A stretch of 64,000 nt of DNA from Sphingobacteriales bacterium (GTDB lineage Bacteria > Bacteroidota > Bacteroidia > Sphingobacteriales > Sphingobacteriaceae): positions 124,001-188,000 of the forward strand of contig JANXOD010000020.1 of the NCBI GenBank assembly GCA_025353765.1, given 5' to 3'. This document shows positions 53,766 to 63,926 of the stretch, in pieces. Below the pieces are notes generated by a model. The model searched no databases, was not told where the DNA came from, and was given only the letters and a program-made list of their open reading frames with translations. Position 1 is the stretch's first letter. Every line of letters starts with the position of its first letter. The translations under genes were made by a program, and so were the position numbers.

Positions 53766-54323
53766 ATGTCAAGAATAGGAAAAGCCCCAATTAGTATTCC
53801 AGCTGGTGTTACCATTTCAGTTTCTGAAAAGAATACGGTTACAGTTAAAGGACCCAAAGGTCAATTAACTCAGGATGTTGATACAGATATTACTATTGCT
53901 CAGGAAGATGGAACTCTTACAGTTTCCCGTCCATCAGAGCAAAAACGTCATAAAGCATTACATGGTTTATATCGTTCATTAATCAATAATATGGTTATTG
54001 GTGTAACAGAAGGATATAAATCACAACAAGAATTAGTTGGTGTAGGTTACCGTGCCACTAACGTTGGTAACACACTGGATATGGTTTTAGGATATTCTCA
54101 CCATTATGTGTTTGAATTGCCAAAAGAAATATCAGTTACAACAACTGCAGAAAAAGGGAAAAATCCCATCATCATATTAGAAAGTATCGACAAGCAATTG
54201 TTAGGTCAGGTAGCGGCTAAGATACGTTCATTACGTACTCCAGAGCCTTATAAGGGTAAAGGTATTAAGTTTGTTGGTGAAGTGTTAAGAAGAAAAGCAG
54301 GTAAATCAGCAGCTAAAAAATAA
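53766..54323 (+). CDS. rplF: 50S ribosomal protein L6
   Basis: A 185-residue L6 near the factor-binding site. [16 protein letters not shown] begins the first domain, and the C-terminal domain ends with [28 protein letters not shown] precedes the start by a few bases, unusual for this phylum. Confidence 0.98.
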   Translation: MSRIGKAPISIPAGVTISVSEKNTVTVKGPKGQLTQDVDTDITIAQEDGTLTVSRPSEQKRHKALHGLYRSLINNMVIGVTEGYKSQQELVGVGYRATNVGNTLDMVLGYSHHYVFELPKEISVTTTAEKGKNPIIILESIDKQLLGQVAAKIRSLRTPEPYKGKGIKFVGEVLRRKAGKSAAKK

Positions 54324-54328
54324 TCATC

Positions 54329-54682
54329 ATGGCAGTAATTAAATTATCTCGCAGAGAGCGAATTAAAAGAGGAATCAGAAAGAGATTAACAGGTTCTGCT
54401 GAGCGCCCACGTTTATCTGTATACAGAAGTAATAAAGGGATTTACGCACAGGTTATCGACGATAATACCGGTAAAACCATCGTTTCAGCATCGTCCTTAT
54501 CTAAGGATTTTACTGCAAACGGTAACAAATCAGAACAATCAAAAGCAGTTGGAAAAGCAGTTGCTGAAAAAGCAATAGCAGCTGGTGTAAATCAAGTTGT
54601 TTTTGATAGAAATGGTTATTTATACCACGGTCGTGTGAAATCATTGGCTGATGGTGCCCGCGAAGCTGGGTTAATATTTTAA
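54329..54682 (+). CDS. rplR: 50S ribosomal protein L18
   Basis: A 117-residue L18, 5S rRNA binder. [20 protein letters not shown] and [20 protein letters not shown] are diagnostic. Follows rplF by 5 bp. Confidence 0.98.
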   Translation: MAVIKLSRRERIKRGIRKRLTGSAERPRLSVYRSNKGIYAQVIDDNTGKTIVSASSLSKDFTANGNKSEQSKAVGKAVAEKAIAAGVNQVVFDRNGYLYHGRVKSLADGAREAGLIF

Positions 54683-54692
54683 TTGAAAGAGA

Positions 54693-55211
54693 ATGTCAAC
54701 TATTAACATAAAAAGAGTAAAATCTAGCGAGATCGAATTAAAAGACCGCTTAGTTAGCATCCAACGTGTTGCTAAAGTTACCAAAGGTGGACGTACCTTC
54801 AGTTTTTCAGCTATCGTTGTAGTGGGCGATGAAAACGGTGTGGTAGGTTATGGTCTTGGTAAAGCAAAAGAGGTTACTGAAGCAATTGCTAAAGGAATTG
54901 ATGATGCTAAAAAGAATTTGGTGAAAGTTCCAATTATAAATGGTACTGTGCCTCATGAACAATATGGCAAATATTCTGGTGGCTTTGTGTTCATTAAGCC
55001 TGCAGCGCCTGGTACAGGTGTAATTGCTGGTGGTGCAATGCGTGCAGTATTAGAAAGTGCCGGCGTACATAATGTATTGGCAAAATCAAAAGGCTCTTCA
55101 AACCCACATAACGTGGTAAAAGCAACCGTATTGGCCTTGTCACAACTTCGCGATGCATATACAGTAGCTCAGCAACGCGGTGTAGATTTAAATAAAGTAT
55201 TTAACGGATAA
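54693..55211 (+). CDS. rpsE: 30S ribosomal protein S5
   Basis: A 172-residue S5, involved in decoding accuracy. [20 protein letters not shown] carries the loop where spectinomycin-resistance mutations occur elsewhere; it looks wild-type. [20 protein letters not shown] is the second conserved part. Confidence 0.98.
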   Translation: MSTINIKRVKSSEIELKDRLVSIQRVAKVTKGGRTFSFSAIVVVGDENGVVGYGLGKAKEVTEAIAKGIDDAKKNLVKVPIINGTVPHEQYGKYSGGFVFIKPAAPGTGVIAGGAMRAVLESAGVHNVLAKSKGSSNPHNVVKATVLALSQLRDAYTVAQQRGVDLNKVFNG

Positions 55212-55216
55212 GCATC

Positions 55217-55396
55217 ATGGCTAAGATTAAAATTACACAAATCAAAAGCGTTATCGATAGAAGCGAGCGCCAGAAAAGAACCATGCAAGCGTTAGGTTTA
55301 AGAAAAATCAATCACTCTGTAGAGGTAGAAGCTAATCCGGCTATTATCGGAATGGTGAGAAAAGTTAATCATTTAGTAGCAGTAGAAAGTATCTAA
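55217..55396 (+). CDS. rpmD: 50S ribosomal protein L30
   Basis: ATG 55217 to TAA 55396 encodes 59 residues starting [20 protein letters not shown] and including [14 protein letters not shown], the L30 core. It fits between rpsE (5 bp before) and rplO (2 bp after), the usual order. Confidence 0.97.
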   Translation: MAKIKITQIKSVIDRSERQKRTMQALGLRKINHSVEVEANPAIIGMVRKVNHLVAVESI

Positions 55397-55398
55397 TC

Positions 55399-55845
55399 AT
55401 GAACTTAAGTAACTTAAAACCTGCAGAAGGTTCAACAAAAAATAGAAAACGAATTGGTCGTGGTACCGGTTCTGGCCGTGGTGGTACATCAACACGTGGT
55501 CATAAGGGGGCTGGCTCGCGTTCTGGTTATAAGAGCAAAGTTGGTTTTGAAGGCGGTCAAATGCCTTTACAACGTCGTGTGCCTAAAGTAGGTTTCAATC
55601 CAATTAATCGTACAGAGTATGTAGGTATCAATTTAGATGCTTTACAAACATTGGCTGAAAAATTTAATTTAACAGCAATTGACTTTGATACTTTTAGAGA
55701 GCATGGTTTAGCTTCCAGAAACGACTTAATAAAAATATTAGGCAGAGGAGAAGTTAAATCTAAATTAGAAGTTAAAGCTCATGCGTTTTCAGCTACCGCT
55801 CAAAAGGCTATTGAAGCTCTTGGTGGTGCAATAGTTAAATTGTAA
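55399..55845 (+). CDS. rplO: 50S ribosomal protein L15
   Basis: A 148-residue L15, late assembly protein. The Gly/Arg-rich start [20 protein letters not shown] and [15 protein letters not shown] are typical. Confidence 0.98.
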   Translation: MNLSNLKPAEGSTKNRKRIGRGTGSGRGGTSTRGHKGAGSRSGYKSKVGFEGGQMPLQRRVPKVGFNPINRTEYVGINLDALQTLAEKFNLTAIDFDTFREHGLASRNDLIKILGRGEVKSKLEVKAHAFSATAQKAIEALGGAIVKL

Positions 55846-55848
55846 TTC

Positions 55849-57171
55849 ATGAAAAAGCTGTTTACAACCTTATCCAATATCTGGAAGATTGATGATTTAA
55901 GATCACGAATTCTATTCACCCTCTTATGTCTATTAATTTATAGAATTGGTTCATTTATAGTATTACCAGGTGTAGATCATGCTGCCTTACAAACAAAGGC
56001 TAAAGAAGGTTTACTTGGATTACTTAATATGTTTGCCGGAGGTTCTTTTTCAAGAGCTTCCATATTTGCATTAGGGGTAATGCCTTATATATCTGCTTCC
56101 ATCGTAGTTCAATTATTAGGTATTGCCGTTCCTTATTTTCAAAAATTACAGAAAGAAGGAGAAAGCGGACGTAAAAAGATTAACCAAGTAACACGTTATT
56201 TAACGATAATAATAACTGCTTTACAGGCTATAGGTTATGTTCGTTCTCAAATTACTCCAGATGCAAAAATGATGTCTGAACCATTGTTTACCATATCTTC
56301 TTTATTTATTTTAACTGCAGGAACCATGTTTGTTATGTGGTTAGGTGAAAAAATAACTGATAAAGGTATCGGAAATGGAATCTCTTTAATTATTATGGTA
56401 GGTATTATTGCTCAACTTCCATTTGGTGTAACTTCAGAGTTTACATCACGTATGGGCGGACAGGGTGGTTTAATACCATTTATTGTTGAGATTGCTGCTT
56501 TATTTTTAGTGGTGATGTTTACCATACTTATTGTACAGGGAGTTCGAAAAATACCGGTACAATATGCCAAAAAGATAGTAGGTAGTAAACAATATGGTGG
56601 TGTTCGTCAATATATTCCATTAAAGGTAAATGCTGCTGGTGTTATGCCAATTATATTTGCTCAGGCAATTATGTTTATTCCGAGCACTGTCAGTCAGTTT
56701 CTTCCTAGCACTCAACCATTTTTATCTTCATTCAGTAATATAAATTCATTAGCGTATAATCTTACGTTTGCTTTTATGATTATTGCATTCACTTTTTTCT
56801 ATACAGCTATTACTGTTAATCCAGTTCAAATGGCTGACGATATGAAAAAGAATGGTGGTTTTGTACCAGGTGTTAAACCTGGAAAAACTACGGGTGATTA
56901 TATTGATGCAGTTATTTCTAAAATTACATTGCCAGGATCTATATTTCTTGCAATGATTGCAATTATGCCTTCAATAGCGAGTATACTTGGTGTAAATAGC
57001 CAGTTTGGTCACTTCTTTGGTGGAACATCATTACTAATTTTAGTAGGTGTAGTATTAGATACATTGCAACAAATTGAAAGTCATTTATTAATGCGTCATT
57101 ATGATGGATTGATGAAAACCGGAAGAATTAAAGGTCGAACACCGATTGCGGCAGGTGGACCGGTAATTTAG
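55849..57171 (+). CDS. secY: Protein translocase subunit SecY
   Basis: A 440-residue channel subunit of SecYEG with ten membrane helices. Helix 2 plug region GLLGLLNMFAGGSFSRASIF, IQVVQLLGI-like segment (SIVVQLLGIA), and the cytoplasmic loop RRKI/YAKKIVGSKQYGGVRQYIP for ribosome/SecA contact are seen. It is 3 bp after rplO. Confidence 0.98.
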   Translation: MKKLFTTLSNIWKIDDLRSRILFTLLCLLIYRIGSFIVLPGVDHAALQTKAKEGLLGLLNMFAGGSFSRASIFALGVMPYISASIVVQLLGIAVPYFQKLQKEGESGRKKINQVTRYLTIIITALQAIGYVRSQITPDAKMMSEPLFTISSLFILTAGTMFVMWLGEKITDKGIGNGISLIIMVGIIAQLPFGVTSEFTSRMGGQGGLIPFIVEIAALFLVVMFTILIVQGVRKIPVQYAKKIVGSKQYGGVRQYIPLKVNAAGVMPIIFAQAIMFIPSTVSQFLPSTQPFLSSFSNINSLAYNLTFAFMIIAFTFFYTAITVNPVQMADDMKKNGGFVPGVKPGKTTGDYIDAVISKITLPGSIFLAMIAIMPSIASILGVNSQFGHFFGGTSLLILVGVVLDTLQQIESHLLMRHYDGLMKTGRIKGRTPIAAGGPVI

Positions 57172-57177
57172 GATCAC

Positions 57178-57963
57178 ATGTCAAAGGTGCATTATAAGTC
57201 TGTCGAAGAGATAGAACTGATAAGAAAAAGTTCTTTACTTGTTTCTAAAACTCTGGCAGAAGTTGCTAAAGTAATTAAAGCAGGAATCCAAACTATAGAG
57301 TTAGATAAATTGGCCGAAACCTTCATTCGTGATAATGGCGGTGTACCAGCTTTTTTAAATTATAATGGATTTCCTTATTCACTTTGTATCTCATTAAATG
57401 ATCAGGTAGTACATGGCTTCCCTGGAATTTATGAATTAAAAGATGGGGATACAGTTTCAGTTGATTGTGGTGTGGTTCTGAATAATTTTTATGGAGATTC
57501 TGCTTATACATTTGCCGTTGGTGAGGTAGATCCGGAAACATCCAAATTATTGAAAGTTACTAAGGAATGTTTAATACTTGGGATTGAGAAAGCTGTGGTT
57601 GGAATGCGTGTTGGAGATATAGGTTTTGCAGTTCAACAACATGCAGAAAAAAACGATTATGGTGTAGTAAAGGAATTGGTTGGCCATGGTGTTGGTGTAC
57701 AACTCCATGAAAAACCCGAAATTCCAAATTATGGTAAACGCGGATCAGGAATGAAGCTGGAAGAAGGCATGGTGATAGCAATTGAGCCTATGATTAATGC
57801 CGGACGTGCAGGTGTGAAGTTTTGGAAAGACGGTTGGACTGTAAGTACAGTGGATGGTAAACCATCAGCTCATTTTGAGCATACTGTAGCTATAAAAAAG
57901 GGTAAAGCAGACATACTTTCCACTTTTAATTATATTGAAGAAGTTTTAAAACAAAAAGATTAA
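57178..57963 (+). CDS. map: Methionine aminopeptidase, type I
   Basis: A 261-residue metalloprotease removing N-terminal Met from new proteins. The five metal ligands are Asp96, Asp107, His170, Glu203 and Glu234, in VDCGV, YGDSAY, GHGVG, IEPMI and HFEHT. It lacks the N-terminal zinc-finger extension. The secY-map order without adk is typical of Bacteroidota. Confidence 0.97.
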   Translation: MSKVHYKSVEEIELIRKSSLLVSKTLAEVAKVIKAGIQTIELDKLAETFIRDNGGVPAFLNYNGFPYSLCISLNDQVVHGFPGIYELKDGDTVSVDCGVVLNNFYGDSAYTFAVGEVDPETSKLLKVTKECLILGIEKAVVGMRVGDIGFAVQQHAEKNDYGVVKELVGHGVGVQLHEKPEIPNYGKRGSGMKLEEGMVIAIEPMINAGRAGVKFWKDGWTVSTVDGKPSAHFEHTVAIKKGKADILSTFNYIEEVLKQKD

Positions 57964-57981
57964 ATATCAAAAATTTTTATT

Positions 57982-58007
57982 TAATTTTGCATCCCCGTTG
58001 TATGGGG
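57982..58007 (+). promoter_or_regulatory. Candidate infA promoter and 5' hairpin
   Basis: TAATTTTG (57982-57989) matches the -7 consensus. CCCC (57993-57996) pairs with GGGG (58004-58007) at the expected transcript start. No TTG at -33 is found, so it is a partial promoter. Confidence 0.5.
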
Positions 58008-58035
58008 CTAATTGAGTAAAAATCAATAAAAATAT

Positions 58036-58254
58036 ATGGCCAAACAGGCTTCAATTGAACAAGACGGTATAATTAGAGAAGCATTATCTAATGCAATGTT
58101 TCGGGTTGAATTAGAAAACGGACATGAAATAATAGCTCATATTTCCGGTAAAATGAGGATGCACTACATCAAAATTTTGCCAGGCGATAAAGTAAAGTTA
58201 GAAATGTCACCTTATGATTTGAGTAAAGGCAGAATAACGTATAGATATAAATAA
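58036..58254 (+). CDS. infA: Translation initiation factor IF-1
   Basis: A 72-residue OB-fold factor occupying the A site during initiation. [20 protein letters not shown] and [21 protein letters not shown] (split) are standard. Own partial promoter upstream. Confidence 0.98.
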   Translation: MAKQASIEQDGIIREALSNAMFRVELENGHEIIAHISGKMRMHYIKILPGDKVKLEMSPYDLSKGRITYRYK

Positions 58255-58257
58255 GAT

Positions 58258-58310
58258 GAAGGCGTGATGAATAAGTTTATATCATTCATCGATCGAAGTC
58301 ATCTAACAAC
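58258..58310. repeat. Intergenic word repeat, infA-rpmJ spacer
   Basis: GATGAAGGCGTGATGAATAA, then ATCATTCATCGATCG, forming an imperfect inverted repeat of the GATGAA/TTCATC type, related to the words at 41279-41345. Confidence 0.4.
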
Positions 58311-58329
58311 TTAAAATAAATTATTACAG

Positions 58330-58446
58330 ATGAAAGTTAGAGCATCCATCAAAAAACGCAGCGCTGATTGTAAGATCATTCGTCGTAAAGGAAAACTTTT
58401 TGTGATAAACAAAAAGAACCCTAAATATAAACAACGTCAGGGATAA
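58330..58446 (+). CDS. rpmJ: 50S ribosomal protein L36 (zinc-free form)
   Basis: ATG 58330 to TAA 58446 encodes 38 residues: [20 protein letters not shown], then [18 protein letters not shown]. Only one of the usual zinc cysteines (Cys14) is kept; the others read Ser and Asn. This is the non-zinc L36 type. Confidence 0.97.
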   Translation: MKVRASIKKRSADCKIIRRKGKLFVINKKNPKYKQRQG

Positions 58447-58468
58447 TTAAATTTTTGAAAGATAGAAT

Positions 58469-58527
58469 GAAAGAAGGGCTGAATCGTCATTCAGTCATTT
58501 TAAAATTCAATCATTCAATCATTAAAT
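58469..58527. repeat. Intergenic word repeat, rpmJ-rpsM spacer
   Basis: TGAATCGTCATTCAGTCATT followed by ATTCAATCATTCAATCATT, the same ATTCAATCA words as at 41279-41345. Confidence 0.5.
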
Positions 58528-58533
58528 AGAAAT

Positions 58534-58911
58534 ATGGCAAGGATAGCAGGTATTGATTTACCAAAAAACAAAAGAGGAGAGATCGGACTTACTTACATTT
58601 TCGGTATCGGCAAGGCAACTGCACAACGCATTTTGAATACAGCTGGTATTAGTTATGATGTAAAAGTCCAAGATTGGTCTGATGATCAATTAGCATCAAT
58701 TCGTGGTCTTATAAATGATGAGATCAAAGTTGAAGGAGCACTTCGTTCTGAAGTTCAATTAAATATTAAACGTTTAATGGATATTGGATGTTATCGTGGT
58801 TTACGTCACCGTAAGGGTTTACCGGTTCGTGGTCAGCGTACTAAAAATAACTCACGTACACGTAAGGGTAAACGTAAAACTGTCGCAAATAAAAAGAAAG
58901 CTACTAAATAA
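58534..58911 (+). CDS. rpsM: 30S ribosomal protein S13
   Basis: A 125-residue S13 in the 30S head, contacting P-site t[23 protein letters not shown] and [20 protein letters not shown] are diagnostic. Confidence 0.98.
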   Translation: MARIAGIDLPKNKRGEIGLTYIFGIGKATAQRILNTAGISYDVKVQDWSDDQLASIRGLINDEIKVEGALRSEVQLNIKRLMDIGCYRGLRHRKGLPVRGQRTKNNSRTRKGKRKTVANKKKATK

Positions 58912-58917
58912 TATATA

Positions 58918-59307
58918 ATGGCTAAAACTAAAAAAGTAACTAAAAAGCGTGTTGTTATTGTTGAACCAATAGGTGAAGCACATGTAAACGCTACATTCAA
59001 TAATATCATTATAACTTTAACCAATACTCAGGGGCAGACCATTTCTTGGTCTTCTGCTGGTAAAATGGGCTTTAAAGGTTCTAAGAAAAATACTCCTTAT
59101 GCTGCCGGTCAGGCTGCTGGGGATTGTGCTAAAGTAGCACATGATTTAGGATTACGTAAAGTGCAGGTATTTGTAAAAGGGCCAGGGTCTGGCCGTGAGT
59201 CTGCTATCCGTACGTTACAAACCTCAGGTATTGAAGTAACTACTATACAGGATATCACACCACTTCCACATAATGGTTGTCGTCCTCCAAAAAGAAGAAG
59301 AGTTTAA
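58918..59307 (+). CDS. rpsK: 30S ribosomal protein S11
   Basis: A 129-residue S11 on the 30S platform. [20 protein letters not shown] and [17 protein letters not shown] are conserved. Six bp after rpsM. Confidence 0.98.
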   Translation: MAKTKKVTKKRVVIVEPIGEAHVNATFNNIIITLTNTQGQTISWSSAGKMGFKGSKKNTPYAAGQAAGDCAKVAHDLGLRKVQVFVKGPGSGRESAIRTLQTSGIEVTTIQDITPLPHNGCRPPKRRRV

Positions 59308-59377
59308 TTAATTAATCAGTTTTAAAGCTAAGATTCAGCAGCAAAAGGTTGTCTGATACTTTAAAAACAAATCAAAA

Positions 59378-59986
59378 ATGGCAAGATATACCGGACCAAA
59401 ATCCAAAATCGCCCGTAGATTCAGAGAACCAATTTTCGGTCCTGATAAGGCACTAGAAAGAAAAAACTATCCTCCGGGAATGCATGGAACCTCCAGAAAA
59501 AGAGGTAAGCAATCAGAATTTGCAGTGCAATTAATGGAAAAGCAAAAGGTTAAATATACTTATGGTGTGTTAGAACGCTATTTCGAAAACCTTTTCCACA
59601 CATCATCCGCTAAGGAAGGTATCACTGGAGAAAACTTATTAAAATTCTTAGAAGCCCGTTTAGATAATACAGTTTATCGTTTAGGTATTGCTCCAACCCG
59701 TTCAGCTGCTCGCCAGTTAGTGGGCCACAAGCATATTACTGTAAATGGTGGTATTGTAAATATTGCATCGTATTCATTACGGGCAGGTGATGTGATTGCA
59801 GTGCGTGAGCGTTCAAAAACATTAGAAGCGGTTGCAAAGTCTGTAGCTGCCAGAACCATTAATAAATACAGTTGGTTAGAATGGGATGCAAAAAACTTAA
59901 CAGGCAAATTCCTGAATTATCCATCTCGTGATGAGATTCCTGAAAATATTAAGGAAAATCTCATCGTCGAATTGTACTCTAAGTAA
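59378..59986 (+). CDS. rpsD: 30S ribosomal protein S4
   Basis: A 202-residue S4, primary 16S binder and accuracy protein. [20 protein letters not shown] and the S4 domain [20 protein letters not shown] are clear. No zinc cysteines at the N-terminus. Confidence 0.98.
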   Translation: MARYTGPKSKIARRFREPIFGPDKALERKNYPPGMHGTSRKRGKQSEFAVQLMEKQKVKYTYGVLERYFENLFHTSSAKEGITGENLLKFLEARLDNTVYRLGIAPTRSAARQLVGHKHITVNGGIVNIASYSLRAGDVIAVRERSKTLEAVAKSVAARTINKYSWLEWDAKNLTGKFLNYPSRDEIPENIKENLIVELYSK

Positions 59987-60059
59987 TAGCGTTAATATGC
60001 TCATTGAGAGTATATCAATACTACATTAACATTAACAATTACATTTAATAATATAGTAA

Positions 60060-61052
60060 ATGGCAATCTTAGCATTTCAGAAACCGGATAAAGTTATTAT
60101 GCAGAAATCTACGGATTTCGATGGAACATTCGAATTTAGACCGTTGGAGCCTGGTTTCGGGATCACTATAGGTAATGCTTTACGGCGGATCCTGTTATCT
60201 TCATTAGAAGGTTTTGCAATCACATCTGTACGTTTTTCTGGTGTATCCCATGAGTTTTCTACCATTAAAGGTGTTGTAGAAGATGTTACCGAGATCATCC
60301 TAAACTTGAAACAAGTGCGTTTTCAGAAAACAGGAGAATCCGGTGATTCAGAAAAAGTATTCGTGATCATTAATGGTCAGGATCAATTCAAAGCTGGCGA
60401 TATCACTAAATTCTCTAACAATTTTACGGTGTTAAATTCTGACATGGTAATTTGTAATATGGAATCATCTGTTACTTTAGAAATTGAATTAACAGTAAGC
60501 AAAGGCAGAGGGTATATAGCAGCGGAAGAGAACAAAAATGTGGATTCTCCACTTGGTGTAATCGCAATTGATTCGATCTTTACTCCGATCAAAAATGTGA
60601 AATACACTATTGAGAACTTCCGTGTTGAGCAAAAAACAGATTACGAGAAGTTAGTTCTTGATATCACTACTGATGGTTCAATTCATCCGGAAGATGCTTT
60701 GAAAGAGGCAGCTAAAATTCTAATTCACCACTTCATGTTATTCTCTGATGAAAATATCATGTTAGAATCACAAGCTAAAGAAGAAACTAAAGAAGTAGAT
60801 GAGGAAATTTTACACATGCGTAAAATCCTTAAAATGGAATTGGTAGATCTTGATCTTTCTGTACGGGCATTAAACTGCTTAAAAGCGGCAGATATCCGTT
60901 CATTAGCTGATCTGGTATCTTATGATGTAGCAGATATGCTTAAGTTCAGAAATTTCGGTAAAAAATCTTTAACTGAAATTCAGGATTTAGTAAAATCTAA
61001 AGGTTTATCATTTGGTATGAACCTTTCAAAATTTAAGTTAGACGAAGAATAA
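60060..61052 (+). CDS. rpoA: DNA-directed RNA polymerase subunit alpha
   Basis: A 330-residue alpha subunit. The N-terminal domain (1-235) dimerises and carries [21 protein letters not shown] linker with acidic residues follows. The C-terminal domain (about 260-330) has [20 protein letters not shown] and [16 protein letters not shown] for UP-element and activator contact. Confidence 0.98.
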   Translation: MAILAFQKPDKVIMQKSTDFDGTFEFRPLEPGFGITIGNALRRILLSSLEGFAITSVRFSGVSHEFSTIKGVVEDVTEIILNLKQVRFQKTGESGDSEKVFVIINGQDQFKAGDITKFSNNFTVLNSDMVICNMESSVTLEIELTVSKGRGYIAAEENKNVDSPLGVIAIDSIFTPIKNVKYTIENFRVEQKTDYEKLVLDITTDGSIHPEDALKEAAKILIHHFMLFSDENIMLESQAKEETKEVDEEILHMRKILKMELVDLDLSVRALNCLKAADIRSLADLVSYDVADMLKFRNFGKKSLTEIQDLVKSKGLSFGMNLSKFKLDEE

Positions 61053-61121
61053 TAGCGAAATGCGTAATTCCCGATCCCGAAAGGTTGATCGACGGTATGC
61101 ACGTGCACAAAAAAACAAATA

Positions 61122-61724
61122 ATGAGACACGGAAAAAAGAACAATCACCTAAGTCGTACAGACAGCCATCGCAGAGCGATGCTGGCTAATATGGCTTCTT
61201 CGCTTATACTTCACAAGCGCATTACAACTACTCTTGCAAAAGCAAAAGCCTTGCGTGTGTATGTTGAACCTATTATTACAAAAGCAAAAGATGATACGAC
61301 ACACTCTCGTCGTACTGTATTTAGTTATTTGCAAAATAAAGAAGTAGTAACAATGCTTTTCCGCGAAGTTGCTGAAAAAGTAGCTAACCGTCCGGGCGGA
61401 TATACCCGTATCCTTAAAATGGGTAACCGTTTAGGAGATAATGCATCTATGGCGCTGATTGAATTAGTAGATTATAATGAAATCTACATATTAGGTGATG
61501 TTGCTACTGAAAAGAAAACAACTCGTCGTCGGGGCTCTAAAGCTAAAAAAGCGGATGATACTGCAACAGTAGTAAAGGCTGAAAAGGAAGAAGTTAAAGC
61601 TCCTGAAGCAATAGCAGAAACCAAAGTTGAAGCTAAAGAAGAAACCCCTACTGTTGAAGAAACTCTTGCAGCTGATACTGCACCTGCTGAAGATGCAGAT
61701 ACGGATGAGAAAAAAGAAGAATAA
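61122..61724 (+). CDS. rplQ: 50S ribosomal protein L17 with acidic tail
   Basis: A 200-residue L17 at the tunnel exit. The core (1-130) has [20 protein letters not shown] and [20 protein letters not shown]. The last 70 residues are an Ala/Glu/Lys/Thr-rich low-complexity tail not present in E. coli L17 (127 residues). Last gene of the ribosomal cluster. Confidence 0.97.
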   Translation: MRHGKKNNHLSRTDSHRRAMLANMASSLILHKRITTTLAKAKALRVYVEPIITKAKDDTTHSRRTVFSYLQNKEVVTMLFREVAEKVANRPGGYTRILKMGNRLGDNASMALIELVDYNEIYILGDVATEKKTTRRRGSKAKKADDTATVVKAEKEEVKAPEAIAETKVEAKEETPTVEETLAADTAPAEDADTDEKKEE

Positions 61725-61750
61725 TAACTTCATACTAATCATACAAATGG

Positions 61751-61780
61751 AAACCCTGCTCAATTGGAGCGGGGTTTTTT
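61751..61780 (+). terminator. Terminator of the ribosomal supercluster
   Basis: AAACCCTGCTC (61751-61761) pairs with GAGCGGGGTTT (61767-61777) around AATTG, with one T-G pair, followed by T. Confidence 0.88.
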
Positions 61781-61880
61781 ATTTGTGCCCATTGTTTTTC
61801 TGCCATCCTGTCATTTTCAAAAAACCTTCTAATGATACTAATTTGGTCAAAATCATGTCAATATATATGTTAAAACTCAC

Positions 61881-61897
61881 TTGGCACATGCATTGAT
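61881..61897 (+). promoter_or_regulatory. Sigma-54-like -24/-12 element before dnaK
   Basis: TTGGCAC, five bases, TTGAT resembles the sigma-54 form TTGGCAC-N5-TTGCW, missing the C of the -12 GC pair. It lies 53 bp before the dnaK ATG. No clear TAnnTTTG promoter is present in this spacer. Confidence 0.4.
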
Positions 61898-61949
61898 AAT
61901 TGATTCATATCTCAATATAATAATTAAACTTAGGAAAGGAATATATAAC

Positions 61950-63860
61950 ATGTCAAAAATCATCGGTATCGACTTAGGAACAACAAATTCATGTGTGGCA
62001 GTAATGGAAGGTAATGAGCCTGTAGTGATTGCTAATAGTGAGGGTAAGCGTACAACTCCATCAATTGTTGCTTTTTTAGATAATGGAGAGCGCAAAGTAG
62101 GTGATCCGGCAAAACGCCAGGCAATTACCAATCCAACCAGAACTATATCTTCTATCAAACGGTTCATGGGAAACAGTTTTGATGAAGTAAAAAAAGAAAT
62201 TGAACGCGTACCTTATACTGTAGTAAAAGGTGATAATAACACGGTACGTATAGAAATAGATGGCCGTAAATATACTCCTCAGGAAATTTCTGCAATGGTA
62301 TTGCAGAAGATGAAAAAAACTGCAGAAGACTTTTTAGGTCATGAAGTAAACGAGGCAGTTATTACTGTTCCCGCTTATTTTAATGATGCACAACGTCAGG
62401 CTACTAAAGAAGCCGGAGAAATTGCAGGTTTAAAAGTGAGCCGTATTATCAATGAACCAACAGCTGCAGCTTTAGCTTATGGTTTAGATAAAGCTCATCG
62501 CGATATGAAGATCGTGGTGTTTGATTGCGGTGGTGGTACTCATGATGTATCTGTATTAGAATTAGGTGACGGAGTTTTTGAGGTAAAATCAACCGATGGT
62601 GATACCCATTTAGGTGGTGATGACTTTGATGCAGTGATTATTGACTGGATGGCTGATGAATTTAAAAGCGATGAAGGTATTGATCTGCGTAAAGATCCAA
62701 TGGCCTTACAACGTTTGAAAGAAGCAGCAGAAAAAGCAAAAATTGAATTATCCAGCACCGCACAAACTGAAATTAACCTGCCTTATATCTCCGCAGGTGA
62801 TGGAATGCCTAAACACTTGGTTAAAACCTTAACCCGTGCAAAATTTGAGCAACTGGCAGATAGCCTGATCAAACGCACTATTGATCCTTGTAAAACAGCA
62901 TTAAAAAATGCGGGTTTAAAAACATCAGATATTGATGAGATTATTTTAGTGGGTGGATCTACCCGTATTCCTGCTATTCAGGATGCAGTTAAAGCTTTCT
63001 TTGGTAAAGAACCTTCAAAAGGTGTAAATCCTGATGAAGTTGTGGCTATTGGTGCAGCTATTCAAGGTGGTGTTTTAACTGGTGAAGTAAAAGATGTATT
63101 GCTATTAGATGTAACTCCACTTTCATTGGGTATTGAAACTATGGGCGGTGTAATGACTAAATTGATAGAAGCCAATACAACTATCCCAACTAAAAAATCG
63201 GAAGTGTTTTCAACGGCTTCTGAGAATCAACCATCTGTAGAAATACATATTTTACAGGGTGAGCGTCCAATGGCTAATCAAAATCGAACGATAGGTCGTT
63301 TCCATTTAGATGGAATTCCGCCTGCACCGCGTGGCATTCCTCAAATTGAAGTAACTTTTGATATTGATGCTAATGGTATATTACATGTAGCTGCAAAAGA
63401 TAAAGCGACTAATAAAGAACAAAAAATCCGTATTGAAGCTTCTTCCGGTTTAACCGAGGCTGATATTAAAAAGATGAAAGAGGAAGCTGAAGCAAATGCA
63501 GAATCTGATAAAAAGGCAAAAGAAGAAGTTGAAAAATTGAATGCAGCCGATGCTTTAATCTTCTCAACTGAAAAGCAATTGAAAGAATATGGTGAAAAAA
63601 TATCTGCGGATAAAAAAGCGCCAATTGAAGAAGGATTGAAAAAGTTGAAAGAGGCTCACGCTTCTAAAAACTTTGATGTTATGGATATAGCTCAAACTGA
63701 ACTTCAAAATGCATGGAATGTAGCATCAGAAGAAATGTACAAAGCTACTGAAGGTGCAACTCAGGATGGTGGTGCAACTGCCGGTGAGGCTCAGCCTGAA
63801 GCAGGTGATCATGTAACTGATGTGGACTTTGAAGAAGTGAAAGAGGATGATAAAAAATAG
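61950..63860 (+). CDS. dnaK: Chaperone protein DnaK (Hsp70)
   Basis: A 636-residue Hsp70. The ATPase domain starts [20 protein letters not shown] and has [20 protein letters not shown] and the [19 protein letters not shown] loop (usual DLGGGT reads DCGGGT). The linker [14 protein letters not shown] precedes the substrate-binding domain. The tail ends [13 protein letters not shown] choose ATG 61950; an upstream frame from 61881 would run through the candidate promoter. Acts with DnaJ/GrpE, whose genes are not in the window. Confidence 0.97.
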   Translation: MSKIIGIDLGTTNSCVAVMEGNEPVVIANSEGKRTTPSIVAFLDNGERKVGDPAKRQAITNPTRTISSIKRFMGNSFDEVKKEIERVPYTVVKGDNNTVRIEIDGRKYTPQEISAMVLQKMKKTAEDFLGHEVNEAVITVPAYFNDAQRQATKEAGEIAGLKVSRIINEPTAAALAYGLDKAHRDMKIVVFDCGGGTHDVSVLELGDGVFEVKSTDGDTHLGGDDFDAVIIDWMADEFKSDEGIDLRKDPMALQRLKEAAEKAKIELSSTAQTEINLPYISAGDGMPKHLVKTLTRAKFEQLADSLIKRTIDPCKTALKNAGLKTSDIDEIILVGGSTRIPAIQDAVKAFFGKEPSKGVNPDEVVAIGAAIQGGVLTGEVKDVLLLDVTPLSLGIETMGGVMTKLIEANTTIPTKKSEVFSTASENQPSVEIHILQGERPMANQNRTIGRFHLDGIPPAPRGIPQIEVTFDIDANGILHVAAKDKATNKEQKIRIEASSGLTEADIKKMKEEAEANAESDKKAKEEVEKLNAADALIFSTEKQLKEYGEKISADKKAPIEEGLKKLKEAHASKNFDVMDIAQTELQNAWNVASEEMYKATEGATQDGGATAGEAQPEAGDHVTDVDFEEVKEDDKK

Positions 63861-63861
63861 T

Positions 63862-63890
63862 ATTAAGTAGTTAGTATTTAGTATCAAGGT
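63862..63890. repeat. Word repeat after dnaK
   Basis: TATTAAGTAGTTAGTATTTA then GTATCAAGG, the same AGTATTTAGTATCAAG word as in the rpsN-rpsH spacer. Confidence 0.5.
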
Positions 63891-63926
63891 AAATCCCGAT
63901 GTGAAAATTCACATCGGGATTTTTGC
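63891..63926 (+). terminator. dnaK terminator
   Basis: AAATCCCGATGTGAA (63891-63905) is the exact complement of TTCACATCGGGATTT (63908-63922), with a 2-base formal loop and a T run. Confidence 0.9.

Noticed and set aside
61627-61896. An open frame overlapping the end of rplQ
   Set aside because: It runs in another frame through the low-complexity tail and through the terminator of rplQ.
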